From the NCBI GenBank assembly GCA_016713035.1, contig JADJPW010000004.1:434001-498000 (forward strand): a stretch of 64,000 nt of DNA, read 5' to 3'. This document shows positions 17,888-28,200 of this stretch, in pieces. The first letter of the stretch is position 1. Each line of letters opens with the position of its first letter. The notes below the pieces were generated by a model. It searched no databases. It was given only the letters and a program-made list of their open reading frames with translations, and was not told the DNA's origin. A program made the translations under genes and the position numbers. Source of the DNA: Verrucomicrobiaceae bacterium (GTDB taxonomy: Bacteria; Verrucomicrobiota; Verrucomicrobiia; Verrucomicrobiales; Verrucomicrobiaceae).

Positions 17888-18496
17888 ATGAAAGCCTCCC
17901 TCGTCCTCATCGGAATCCTCGTCGTGCTCGCTCTGGCGGGCGTCAGCAGCTACAACGGTCTCGTTTCATCCAATCAGGGTGTGAACGCGGCCTGGGCACA
18001 GGTGGAAAATGTGTATCAGCGACGTGCCGATCTCATCCCAAACCTCGTGAAGACCGTCGAAGGCGCGGCGAACTTCGAAAAAAGCACGCTCACCGACATC
18101 ACCGAGGCCCGTGCCTCTGTCGGCAAAGTGCAGCTCAACAATGCACCTCAAGATGCAGAGCAACTGGCCCAGTTTGAAAAGGCTCAGGGGGCTCTCGGAG
18201 GTGCCCTGGGCCGCCTCATGGTCATCGTGGAAAAATACCCCGACTTGAAGGCCAACGCGGGCTTTCAGTCCCTCCAGGCGCAGCTCGAAGGCACGGAGAA
18301 CCGCATCAGCGTCGAGCGCGGTCGTTTCAACGAAGTCGTGCAGACCTTCAACACCAAGATCAAGAGTGTCCCAGGTGTGTTCTTTGCAGGTGCGCTTGGC
18401 TTCACCGAGCGGCCCTACTTCAAAGCCAAGGAAGGCAGCGAAGAGCCTCCCAAAGTGGACTTTAACTTCGGCGGCGGCAGCAAGGCCCAACCCTGA
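17888..18496 (+). CDS. lemA: LemA family membrane protein
   Basis: The 202-residue protein has an N-terminal membrane anchor (MKASLVLIGILVVLALAGV) and the LemA coiled-helical core: NQGVNAAWAQVENVYQRRAD, LIPNLVKTVEGAANFEKSTL, then LMVIVEKYPDLKANAGFQ and NRISVERGRFNEVVQ. The start at 17888 was chosen because the hydrophobic anchor begins there. A TAGACT -10-like box ends 10 nt upstream. It is translationally coupled to the next gene (stop and start share one base, TGATG). LemA and TPM proteins commonly co-occur in envelope-stress contexts; the biochemical role is unknown. Confidence 0.92.
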   Translation: MKASLVLIGILVVLALAGVSSYNGLVSSNQGVNAAWAQVENVYQRRADLIPNLVKTVEGAANFEKSTLTDITEARASVGKVQLNNAPQDAEQLAQFEKAQGALGGALGRLMVIVEKYPDLKANAGFQSLQAQLEGTENRISVERGRFNEVVQTFNTKIKSVPGVFFAGALGFTERPYFKAKEGSEEPPKVDFNFGGGSKAQP

Positions 18497-19299
18497 TGCA
18501 CTCCCTGCGCACCATCTGCGCCGCGCTGCTCCTGACGTCGGCGTTTTTCACCAGCCACGCTGCTGAGACGCCGCTGGTGAAGCCGCAGCGTTTTTTCAAT
18601 GATTACACCCGCGCCGTGCGCCCTGCGGAGGCGGATCAGTTGAACGAAAAACTCGCCCAGTTCGAGCGCGACAGCTCCAATCAGCTCCTCGTCGCCATTT
18701 ACTCCCGCATGCTCACGGATTCGAGCATCGAGGACTACTGCACGCGTGCCTTCGAGAGCTGGGGCGTCGGCCAAAAAGACAAGGACAATGGCGCGGTGCT
18801 CTTCGTTTTCACCCAGGACCGCAAAATGCGCATCCAGACCGGTTACGGCCTGGAGGCCAGCCTCACCGACGCAGAATGCCACCGCATCATCGAAGCGATG
18901 AAGCCTTTTTTCCGCAGTGGCAACTACACCGGTGGCGCGAGCCTGGCCGTGGATGCAATGATCACTGCGACCAAGGGCGAGTATAAAGGCACCGGCAGAA
19001 CCGTAGCGGAGCAAAAGGCAGGCAAAGACTACACTGCCATTTATTTAATATTAGGAATCATGGGCTTGTACGTCTTTGCAGTCTGGCTCAATAAACGACG
19101 GCAACAAAGTCTCGGCGGCGTTTTATATGGACCAGATGGTCGGCGCATTTTGCATCCTTCATGGTCAAATAACAACGATTGGTCCATCGGTAACACGAGC
19201 TGGAACAGCAGCGGCACGTCTTGGGATACCAGTGCAAGTTCCTCCTGGTCAGACGGCGGCGGCAGCACGGGCGGAGGAGGCGCCAGTGGCGATTGGTGA
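18496..19299 (+). CDS. TPM-domain (YgcG-type) membrane protein
   Basis: The 267-residue protein has a signal peptide (MHSLRTICAALLLTSAFFTSHA), then a TPM phosphatase-like domain (FFNDYTRAVRPAEADQLNEK, NQLLVAIYSRML, KDKDNGAVLFVFTQDRKMRI, GYGLEASLTDAE). A transmembrane helix (YLILGIMGLYVFAVWL) follows, and a low-complexity Ser/Gly/Trp tail ends in GGGGASGDW, typical of YgcG-type proteins where it is probably disordered. It lies in an operon with lemA upstream and a second TPM protein downstream. Acid phosphatase activity is reported for plant TPM relatives, but the bacterial role is open. Confidence 0.9.
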   Translation: MHSLRTICAALLLTSAFFTSHAAETPLVKPQRFFNDYTRAVRPAEADQLNEKLAQFERDSSNQLLVAIYSRMLTDSSIEDYCTRAFESWGVGQKDKDNGAVLFVFTQDRKMRIQTGYGLEASLTDAECHRIIEAMKPFFRSGNYTGGASLAVDAMITATKGEYKGTGRTVAEQKAGKDYTAIYLILGIMGLYVFAVWLNKRRQQSLGGVLYGPDGRRILHPSWSNNNDWSIGNTSWNSSGTSWDTSASSSWSDGGGSTGGGGASGDW

Positions 19300-19300
19300 T

Positions 19301-19735
19301 ATGAATGCCGACGAAATGATCACCCACATCCGCGACGAGGCCGTCCTCGCCGCCATTCGCGATGCAGAATCACGCTCCAGCGGTGAGATCCGCGTATTGA
19401 TCACCAACCGCAGCGTCACCGATGCCGTGCGCGGAGCCTGGGAGGCCTTTGCACGCCTGAAGATGCACCAAACCGCCCGCCGCAACGCCGCGCTCATCTT
19501 CATCGCGCCCACCGCGCGAAAATTCGCCATCATTGGCGATGAAGCCCTGCACCAGCATTGCACCCCCGGCTTCTGGAACCACCTCGCCACCGAGCTCTCC
19601 ACGGGCTTCCGCACCGGGGACTACACCGGCGCACTCATCCGCGTGATACAGCAAATCGGCGACGTTTTAGCGACCCATTTCCCCTCGCAGCCCACCGATC
19701 ACAATGAGTTGCCTGATGAGATCGTAAGAGAGTGA
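19301..19735 (+). CDS. TPM-domain cytosolic protein
   Basis: The 144-residue protein begins MNADEMITHIRDEAVLAAIR, one base after the stop of the preceding TPM gene, so the genes are tightly coupled. Core motifs match a solitary TPM domain: ESRSSGEIRVLITNR, TARRNAALIFIAPTARKFAI and GDEALHQHCTPGFWNHLATE. No signal peptide or membrane segment is visible. The frame is open far upstream, but that part overlaps the previous gene and lacks family similarity. It is the third member of a lemA-TPM-TPM operon. Confidence 0.85.
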   Translation: MNADEMITHIRDEAVLAAIRDAESRSSGEIRVLITNRSVTDAVRGAWEAFARLKMHQTARRNAALIFIAPTARKFAIIGDEALHQHCTPGFWNHLATELSTGFRTGDYTGALIRVIQQIGDVLATHFPSQPTDHNELPDEIVRE

Positions 19736-19770
19736 CAGTGTGTATTGAAGTAATTCCCGAAGACTTTTCA

Positions 19771-19799
19771 TTGACGCTTTTTCGCTTTCTCCCCAGACT
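19771..19799 (+). promoter_or_regulatory. Putative promoter of the retron operon
   Basis: TTGACG (19771-19776), a 17-nt spacer, then CAGACT (19794-19799). The GTG start of the ARM-like gene follows eight bases later, again a near-leaderless layout. Confidence 0.5.
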
Positions 19800-19807
19800 C
19801 CGCGCCC

Positions 19808-21589
19808 GTGGGAAATTCGAGTGATCAACGCGGCATGCATCTTCTGGCTGAGGAACAACTCAGCGCGGGAGCGGATGCGTTTCTCGACACGATTCGCAGC
19901 ATGGACCAGCCGAAGATGCTCGCCAGCTTGGCAGAAAAGTGGAAAAACGATCCCCGGCCTTGGGCACGCACGATGATCCAGCGCTACCTAGAGCTGCCAC
20001 TCGACAAACAGGGCCACCAAGTCGTTGTGAAACGGCTTTTCAAAGCGGCAGAGGCTCGTGGCGATGATGCGGCGATGGCGAGGTTCCTGGTGGTATTTGA
20101 CCGGCTGGTGCGGCGGGTGCGCAAAATGGACCGGAAATGGGACCAAGCCACACGTACAATCATCAAATCTGAAATCCTGGCCACGCCTCGCGATGTGATG
20201 CCTGTTTTGGAGTACTCGACTCGCAGTCCAATGACGGGTAAGATGATCACCGTGAAACCACCGGTGAAGCCCAAGCACCGCCTCTTCAAATACCGCACGC
20301 GCTACTACCTGCAGCGCCGCGTTTGGCGCTACTTTCGCAAATTGGGCTTCAAGGATGGCCCACACTATCTCACGGCCATCGTTCCGGCGCTGGCAGGCTT
20401 TGCGGATGCGGATTTGGCGGCTGGGGAGCATTTGATCGATAGTTGGAGCCTCATGCATGCGCTGCATGGCGAGAGCGAGGCGGTGGAGTTCAGCAATTTG
20501 AGGGCTTCGCTCAAAGAAGGACGCACTTTGGCGGATTTGCGGCCAGAACCGTCTTTTTCGCGGCATTGGCGCTCGGCGAGCGGTGTGACGGCGGCGCTGG
20601 AGCTGGTCATTGCGGCGCAGTCGCGACTCGTTCGCATCTGGGCGCTCGCGTGGCACCGCGAACTGGCCAAAATGATCGCCGCAGCACCTACGGCGGAGAT
20701 TTTGACGCGTATGCTCGGTCACGCGGATGAGGAGGTGCAGAGCTACGGCGCGGAGTTGCTCGCGAACTGCGCAGAAGCGGCGAATTGGCCGCTGGAGACG
20801 TGGTTGGTCCTGTTGAAGAACGAGAACCCGAAAGTGGCCCAGTTGCTCTGCGACGCGATGTTGAAGCATGTGCGCGAAGATCGGCTCTCGCTCGCTCAAC
20901 GCGTCGAAATTGCCTCCGCGAAGGCCGCGCCGATCTCGCGACTGGGGCTGCGCTTCCTCGAAAAGACACCGCCACGTGACGCGACGGAGCGAGCGATCAT
21001 AGCAGGCTTGTGGCGGGCGCAGTGCCTCGGCCTGGGCGGCGAGATCGCACGCTGGGTTTTGGCGCAGATCGGCACGGCGGAGCATTACAACGTGGCGCAG
21101 ACCTGCCGGTTCTTTGACAGTGCCAATGCGGGCATCCGTGAAGGTGCCTGGGCGTGGATGGAGCAGGAAAACTCCACCGGCTGGGCCGATGCGGCGCTGT
21201 GGAGCCGGCTCGCGGAGACGCCGTATCCCGACCTGCGCATGCGCATGGTGGATGTGCTCACGATTCGTGCCGAAAAGCCGCCGGTGAATGCGGAGGACCT
21301 CGCGCCCGTGTGGACGAGTGTGCTGCTGGACGTGCATCGCGGTGGTAGGCAGAAATTGAAGGCGCTGCGGCAGATCGCCGATGCGCTGGCGGCCGCGCCG
21401 GATGTAAAACTGCTGCCCGTGCTCGTCGCCACCGTGCGCTCGATCCGCGGGCCGGAGGCACGAGCGGCGCTCGCGTCGGTGATGTCGCTGCTGGCACTCC
21501 GACCGGATCTGGAGCAAGCGGTCACTACCGCGCTGCCGGAGCTGAAACTGCATCCGCTGGCCGAAACTCAACTCAAGGCCGCCGCATGA
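19808..21589 (+). CDS. ARM/HEAT-like helical repeat protein of a retron operon
   Basis: The 593-residue, almost entirely helical protein starts with GTG. Repeated amphipathic helix pairs of about 35-40 residues, such as TAEILTRMLGHADEEVQSYG, LETWLVLLKNENPKVAQLLC and LPVLVATVRSIRGPEARAAL, fit ARM/HEAT alpha-solenoids. A basic stretch around residues 115-185 (KHRLFKYRTRYYLQRRVWRY) could contact nucleic acid or the RT complex. The stop overlaps the next start by 4 bp (ATGA), so the SWIM protein is co-translated. The ARM + SWIM + RT order matches the retron architecture I know as type XIII. The molecular activity is unknown; no catalytic motif is visible. Confidence 0.75.
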   Translation: MGNSSDQRGMHLLAEEQLSAGADAFLDTIRSMDQPKMLASLAEKWKNDPRPWARTMIQRYLELPLDKQGHQVVVKRLFKAAEARGDDAAMARFLVVFDRLVRRVRKMDRKWDQATRTIIKSEILATPRDVMPVLEYSTRSPMTGKMITVKPPVKPKHRLFKYRTRYYLQRRVWRYFRKLGFKDGPHYLTAIVPALAGFADADLAAGEHLIDSWSLMHALHGESEAVEFSNLRASLKEGRTLADLRPEPSFSRHWRSASGVTAALELVIAAQSRLVRIWALAWHRELAKMIAAAPTAEILTRMLGHADEEVQSYGAELLANCAEAANWPLETWLVLLKNENPKVAQLLCDAMLKHVREDRLSLAQRVEIASAKAAPISRLGLRFLEKTPPRDATERAIIAGLWRAQCLGLGGEIARWVLAQIGTAEHYNVAQTCRFFDSANAGIREGAWAWMEQENSTGWADAALWSRLAETPYPDLRMRMVDVLTIRAEKPPVNAEDLAPVWTSVLLDVHRGGRQKLKALRQIADALAAAPDVKLLPVLVATVRSIRGPEARAALASVMSLLALRPDLEQAVTTALPELKLHPLAETQLKAAA

Positions 21590-23280
21590 ACATCACCTTT
21601 GCCTATCGCGGACGCAGCCACGTCGCCGAAAACAGCGGCGGGCAGGTCGTTTCGCTCGCGCCGAACCTGGCGCGGGACGCGGTGGCCTTTGACGCGGCTC
21701 TGAAGAACCCGCTGGCCTTCCGCGAGGCCATCTCCGCGCTGCATGACGTGGTCATCAACGACCTGCGCTTCAAACCCCGCGACAAAACAGCTTACGACGA
21801 ATGGAAGAAGGGCGAGCTGCAACGCGAGCGCCTGATGCGCAACGACGCGACGCGTGAAGCGCAGCTAATCGTGCAGGCAAAGCACAAGGAGGCGATCCCG
21901 CGTGATTTTGAGAAGCAGTTCGACGTGGCGCGAAAGCGCTACTGGTCCGCGCGGACGAAATACTCCGATCATCTGCGTAAGCATGACCAGGAGCTGTGGC
22001 GCATGCTCCTGCCCTGCGACCCAGTCATCACCGTGGCACCAGACGTGGTCTTTTTTGAGTGCTTCAGCGCGGATGAGTCGAGCTACGGCTGCCTCAGCGT
22101 GGAGCGTGACGAGTGCTTTGCCTCCGCTGGTGGCGTGCAGTGCGGAACGACGAATGTGGACTACTCATGGGACCTGTTTAATCACTTCCAGACGCTGCGC
22201 ACCTACCAGCCCGCGCGGTTCACCGTCGATCCCTCCGGCTTTGAAGTGAATGTGCAGGGTGGCGATGACTATCGTGAAGAAAAGATCGACCTGCCCGCAG
22301 GCTGGCTGCGCGGCTTCATGCAGCTCCAGGGCGCGATGACGCTGCCGATGCGACGCCTGACACTCTCGCGGCAGGGCTTGTACTCGCTACTCGCCTGGCT
22401 GCGCCGTCACAAAGCACCGCGTAGCCCGCGTGCATTGCGTTTTGAGATCGTAGAAGGCCGTGCGCCAGAGCTGGTGCTGGAGCCATGGGAGCAGCGTGTG
22501 ATCGACCGCTCCGCGCCGCCGTGTGCGCAGTCGATGGAGCCGATCCGCGTGTGGGGCGTGCGCAGGCTGCTCACGCTCGCCCGTTTGCTGCCGCTGATCG
22601 ATCGCGTGGAGGTGTGCCTGCTCGGCACGGGCCTGCCCAGCCTGTGGATCGCGCACATGGGACCGATGAAGCTCACGCTCGGCCTCTCCGGCTGGACGAC
22701 GAATGACTGGACGCGTGGCAGCGCTCTCGATCTGCTGCATCCTCCGCAGGAACCGACCACGGCACTGATCGAAAGAGTCGCTGCCACGTTGAAGCAGGAA
22801 CAAAGCGCGAACCTCTCCTCGCTGACGAGCGCGGCGGCGAGTTCGGACGCGATGACCGCGGCTGCTTTGAAGCATCTCGCGCATTCCGGGCAGGTGATCT
22901 TTGATCTGCCGCACCAAGTCTATCGCTGGCGGCAAATCATGCCGCAGGTGCTCGGCGAGGCGCAGCTCGGGCCAGAGAACGAGGAGGCGAAAGCCGCACG
23001 TGCCATCGCCGACCGCGAGGTTCGCGTGATGAGTAGCGCCGATGCACCGAACGACACCAAGCTGCACATCGGCAAGGTGCAGACACGAAACGTGGAGCTG
23101 CTGCTCGACCGCGATGGCATGATGAAACGCGCCAAATGCGACTGCTCGCATCATTTTAAAGGAGGACTGAGGAAAGGGCCGTGCCGCCACCTCATCGCCT
23201 TCCGCAGAACGATTTTGAACCCGGTTGACCCAAGAACGCCATCTCTGTATGAGAGGCTCTGGTCTGGGTTCCGCACATGA
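21586..23280 (+). CDS. SWIM zinc-finger protein (WH-SWIM type) of a retron operon
   Basis: The 564-residue protein's C-terminus carries a canonical SWIM zinc finger, CxCx12CxH: C518-D-C520 and C533-R-H535. It is preceded by VELLLDRDGMMKRAK, the usual strand before SWIM. Upstream, residues of about 400-460 (TAAALKHLAHSGQVIFDLPH followed by QVYRWRQIMP) look like a winged helix. The N-terminal half includes a charged coiled-coil-like segment (residues about 65-135) and a beta-rich domain of unknown type. SWIM fingers bind DNA or protein. Position between an ARM-repeat gene and a retron RT suggests an accessory or effector role. Confidence 0.8.
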   Translation: MNITFAYRGRSHVAENSGGQVVSLAPNLARDAVAFDAALKNPLAFREAISALHDVVINDLRFKPRDKTAYDEWKKGELQRERLMRNDATREAQLIVQAKHKEAIPRDFEKQFDVARKRYWSARTKYSDHLRKHDQELWRMLLPCDPVITVAPDVVFFECFSADESSYGCLSVERDECFASAGGVQCGTTNVDYSWDLFNHFQTLRTYQPARFTVDPSGFEVNVQGGDDYREEKIDLPAGWLRGFMQLQGAMTLPMRRLTLSRQGLYSLLAWLRRHKAPRSPRALRFEIVEGRAPELVLEPWEQRVIDRSAPPCAQSMEPIRVWGVRRLLTLARLLPLIDRVEVCLLGTGLPSLWIAHMGPMKLTLGLSGWTTNDWTRGSALDLLHPPQEPTTALIERVAATLKQEQSANLSSLTSAAASSDAMTAAALKHLAHSGQVIFDLPHQVYRWRQIMPQVLGEAQLGPENEEAKAARAIADREVRVMSSADAPNDTKLHIGKVQTRNVELLLDRDGMMKRAKCDCSHHFKGGLRKGPCRHLIAFRRTILNPVDPRTPSLYERLWSGFRT

Positions 23281-23335
23281 ACCCTTAACCACGGAGGCCG
23301 CCACCACCGAAAAAGATCTTTCCCACATTTCCCGA

Positions 23336-23549
23336 GAGGGGACGCATGCTCACTGAGACCATCCTTGCGGTGTTCCGCCGCGAATGAAGTTGCCCGTCCA
23401 TGCATCCCCAAGCCCGTTGTTCGGGTGGCAATCGCGTCACCCAGCACTTGGCCAAGGCAACCCAAACGTTCTCACGTGCGTGGTATGCGCAATTGCCTGA
23501 GTGAACGGACTTGGTCCTGAGCAAGTAGTCAGTGACGCATGCGCCCCTC
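23336..23549 (+). ncRNA. Candidate retron msr-msd RNA
   Basis: This lies in a 314-nt gap between the SWIM gene and the RT. Outer arms pair: GAGGGG (23336-23341) with CCCCTC (23544-23549), GCATGC (23344-23349) with GCATGC (23537-23542), and TCACTGA (23350-23356) with TCAGTGA (23529-23535). That makes 19 bp with one small internal loop and one bulge, as expected for a1/a2. Inside are two short hairpins with T-rich loops (GCGG-TGTT-CCGC at 23367-23378; CCCG-TTGTT-CGGG at 23413-23425), msr-like, then AGGCAA/TTGCCT (23455-23460/23493-23498) and ACTTG/CAAGT (23509-23526), possible msd stems. A branching G candidate is G23357. Exact ends and the msd boundary are inferred. Confidence 0.65.
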
Positions 23550-23594
23550 CCGGAAAATCTCGAAACATCACCTCTTCGGACGCAGAACACACCC

Positions 23595-25177
<1,583 letters not shown>

Positions 25178-25181
<4 letters not shown>

Positions 25182-26221
25182 TTCCCCTGCAAATCCAGCT
25201 CCGCGTCTAGGGTGGTGCCGTCGAGAAGGTACTCGACGAGTTGCTTGGCGAGCCAGGGGGCACGCAGGGTGCCTTTGGAGCCGAGGCCGTTGAGGAAGGC
25301 GACGCGGGGGTGGGACGGGTGTGTGCCGCAGAGGGCTTGTTTGCCTTTGATGATGGGCCGCACGGCGCTTTGGGAAGAGAGGACTTGGAGCGGTGTTTTC
25401 ACCAGTGCACGTAGTTTGGTCTCTAAACCGGCCACGGCGGACTCGGAGGGTGTGTGGGGGCCTGCGAATTGCCATTCGTAGGTCGATCCGGCTCGCAGTG
25501 TGCCGTCCTTCATCGGGAGCAGCCAGCAGCCGCGATTGAGGATGCGCCGTTCACCACGCAGGTCGGCCTGCGCGGTCAGGATGGTGCCCAGGGCGCTCTG
25601 AAAGGGCACCCAGGCGAAAAACGGATGCCTCGCAGCTTCCCAGCCCTGTGCCCAGATGACGTGCGAAAAGGCCTCGCCACGCCAGGTGACGCTCTTTTCA
25701 TCCGAAACGACGTTTTCGGGCCTCACATCGGCTTTTTGATACTGACCGTGTCCGGCGAAAAAGCCGCGACTGGCGTCGAGATAGGCCGCAGTGTCCATCC
25801 AGGCGGCGTGGCGCATTTGGAAGCCTTCATGCGGTGTCGTAAAAACCTCCGCATCGAGCTGCGGTGACTGCGTGGTGACAAAGTCTGCCACCTCGGCTTC
25901 GGCGAGACGACGCGGCCATTTTTCGCGTTCGATTTCATCCTTCAGCAGGCGCACATGACCGCGTGGGAAGAAAAAACGCGTGTCCAATGTCTGCGAGACA
26001 CGGCGGTAAAAGAAAACGGCCTCACGGTAAAACGCCTCAAAACGCCAGCTCACCTTCAGCCGCATGCCTGTGACGGGAGTGACGAGCCCGGCTGCGACTT
26101 TGGAGCATGTCACCGCCTCCTCGCGGTCCACGAGCACAAACGGCACGCCACGCTCCCACAGCCGCCATGCAAGCGCGGTGCCAGCGAGGCCTTGGCCGAT
26201 GATGAGGATGCGGGGAGGCAT
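25178..26221 (-). CDS. FAD-dependent oxidoreductase (DAO family)
   Basis: The 347-residue protein begins with a dinucleotide-binding beta-alpha-beta unit, ILIIGQGLAGTALAWRLWER, and the acidic end VLVDREE. It has SKVAAGLVTPVTG typical of D-amino-acid-oxidase-like (DadA/ThiO/MnmC C-terminal) folds, and a C-terminal FAD-binding part (LNGLGSKGTLRAPWLAKQLV). It probably oxidises a secondary amine or amino acid; the substrate cannot be assigned. It is convergent with the retron RT, overlapping by 4 bp, and its start faces the glmS leader. Confidence 0.85.
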
Positions 26222-26275
26222 GTAGAGTAGGTTGGGCCGAAAAACGAATAAGTAGCGCAGGATGTGGCAGGGAGT

Positions 26276-26294
26276 AAGGGTTCGCCCCTTTTTT
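26276..26294 (+). promoter_or_regulatory. Terminator-like hairpin in the glmS leader
   Basis: AAGGG (26276-26280) and CCCTT (26286-26290) can pair around a TTCGC loop and are followed by Ts to 26294. The same GTAAGGG (26274-26280) can instead pair with CCCTTAC (26298-26304). The two exclusive structures 24 nt before the glmS start could act in attenuation, or could simply be the end of an upstream transcript. Confidence 0.35.
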
Positions 26295-26317
26295 CACCCC
26301 TTACCTCAAAATTATCT

Positions 26318-28168
26318 ATGTGCGGCATCGTCGGCTATATCGGCACTCGTCAGGCAAGCTCCATCCTTCTCGATGGGTTGCGTCGTTTGGAATACCGTGG
26401 CTATGACTCGGCGGGGATGGCGCTCAATGGCGTGGATGGGCTGCGCATCGTGAAGAAGGCAGGGCGCATCGATAATCTGCGTGCGGCAGTGGAGCAGGCG
26501 GCCCCGCAGGGCACGATGGGCATCTCCCACACCCGCTGGGCGACACATGGACCAGCGACGGATGAGAATGCACATCCGCATCCCGATCAGGGCGGCAAAC
26601 TGGTGCTGGTGCACAATGGCGTGATCGAGAACTACCAGACGATCCGGGATCAATTTGTCGCCAAAGGGCATGTGTTTCACTCCCAGACAGATACGGAAGT
26701 GTTGTCACATCTCGTCGGCACTTACTATGATGAATCGACCGAGAAAGATGGCATGCAGCGGCTCGTCGGTGCAGTGAAGGCCGCTCTCGGTCGTGTGAAG
26801 GGCACCTACGGCATCGCAGTGATGCATGCGGATCTACCGGGCGTGATCGTCGGGGCGCGGCTGGGCAGCCCGCTGATCATCGGCCTCGGTAAAAATGAGC
26901 ACTTTCTGGCCAGCGATGTGGCGGCAGTGGTGAATCACACGCGTGACGTGGTCTATCTGAATGACTACGACATCGTCACCATCACGCAGGACAGCTACGA
27001 TGTGCAATCACACCAGGGTGTGCCTGCGGAGGTGAAGGTCAGCCGCGTGGAGTTCACTGCGGACGATGCGGAGAAGGGCGAGTTCCCGCATTACATGCTC
27101 AAAGAAATCTATGAGCAACCCACTGCGATGCGCAATGCGATGCGTGGCCGCCTTTCACGCGATGAATGCACCGCCATCCTCGGAGGGCTAAACATGACGC
27201 CGCGTGAGCTGGCGCAGATCGACCGCATCATCCTCGCAGGCTGCGGCACGGCGTATCATGCAGCGATGGTGGGTGAGTATCTGATCGAGACGCTGGCACG
27301 CGTGCCGACGGAGGTGGAGATCGCGAGTGAGTTCCGCTACCGCAATGTGCCGGCGAACAAGAATACGCTGCAATTCGTCATGAGCCAGAGCGGCGAGACG
27401 ATTGATACCCTCGCGGCGATGCGCGAGGGCCAGCGCAAAGGCATCCGCTGCCTCGGTATCGTGAACACTGTCGGCAGCACCATCGCGCGTGAGAGCGACG
27501 GCGGCGTGTACATCCACGCTGGGCCGGAGATCGGCGTGGCAGCGACAAAGACCTTCACCTCGCAGGTGACGATCCTCACATTGATCAGCCTGCTACTCGG
27601 GCGCATCCACCACCTCAGTAGCGTGGATGGCTTGGAGATGATTGATGAGCTGGAGGCCATCCCCGACAAGATCGTGACCATTTTGAAGCAAGCGGACAAG
27701 ATCAAGGCCATCGCCGAGAAGCACTGCCATGCCGAGGGCATGCTCTTTATGGGCCGCCAGGCGAACTACCCCGTCGCACTCGAAGGAGCGCTAAAGATGA
27801 AGGAGATCAGCTACATCTACGCCAGCGGCCACCCCAGCGCCGAGCTGAAGCACGGCGTCATCGCACTGGTGAAGCCCGACATGCCGAGCGTCTTCATCGC
27901 GCCGGACGACGCCGTCTTTGATAAAAACGTCAGCAACATCGAGGAAGTCCGCGCCCGCAAAGGCCCGGTCATCGCCGTCACCACCGAGGGCCGCACCGAG
28001 CTGGAGCGCATCACCGATGATGTGATCTACGTGCCCGACTGTCCCAGCTACCTCACGCCGCTGCTCAATGTCATCCCGCTACAGCTCCTGAGCTACTACA
28101 CCGCCGTCGCTCGCGGCTGTGATGTCGATAAACCGAGAAATCTGGCGAAAAGCGTCACAGTCGAGTAA
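26318..28168 (+). CDS. glmS: Glutamine--fructose-6-phosphate aminotransferase
   Basis: The 616-residue enzyme makes glucosamine-6-phosphate for peptidoglycan and amino sugars. The start MCGIVGYIG places the nucleophile Cys directly after Met as required; the longer upstream frame is rejected. The glutaminase part shows LRRLEYRGYDSAGMAL, HTRWATHGPATDENAHPH and HNGVIENY. The two SIS isomerase domains show ILAGCGTAYHAAMVGEYLIE, SQSGETIDTLAAMREG and SGHPSAELKHGVIAL, ending in DKPRNLAKSVTVE as usual. The short leader does not resemble the glmS ribozyme. Confidence 0.97.
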   Translation: MCGIVGYIGTRQASSILLDGLRRLEYRGYDSAGMALNGVDGLRIVKKAGRIDNLRAAVEQAAPQGTMGISHTRWATHGPATDENAHPHPDQGGKLVLVHNGVIENYQTIRDQFVAKGHVFHSQTDTEVLSHLVGTYYDESTEKDGMQRLVGAVKAALGRVKGTYGIAVMHADLPGVIVGARLGSPLIIGLGKNEHFLASDVAAVVNHTRDVVYLNDYDIVTITQDSYDVQSHQGVPAEVKVSRVEFTADDAEKGEFPHYMLKEIYEQPTAMRNAMRGRLSRDECTAILGGLNMTPRELAQIDRIILAGCGTAYHAAMVGEYLIETLARVPTEVEIASEFRYRNVPANKNTLQFVMSQSGETIDTLAAMREGQRKGIRCLGIVNTVGSTIARESDGGVYIHAGPEIGVAATKTFTSQVTILTLISLLLGRIHHLSSVDGLEMIDELEAIPDKIVTILKQADKIKAIAEKHCHAEGMLFMGRQANYPVALEGALKMKEISYIYASGHPSAELKHGVIALVKPDMPSVFIAPDDAVFDKNVSNIEEVRARKGPVIAVTTEGRTELERITDDVIYVPDCPSYLTPLLNVIPLQLLSYYTAVARGCDVDKPRNLAKSVTVE

Positions 28169-28200
28169 AGATGGGCTTTCCCCGTCTAAAACCACGCTTG

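Noticed and set aside
19988..21571. Minus-strand open frame of about 527 codons opposite the ARM-like gene
   Set aside because: The Arg/His/Gln-rich composition is typical of antisense frames. The plus-strand gene fits the operon with a 4-bp overlap and a promoter.
23532..23594. RT start at GTG 23532
   Set aside because: The extra 21 residues would be encoded by the 3' arm of the predicted retron RNA and look non-coding; ATG 23595 gives a plausible N-terminus.
26222..26317. glmS ribozyme
   Set aside because: The leader is only 96 nt and lacks the recognisable conserved ribozyme core; only small hairpins are present.
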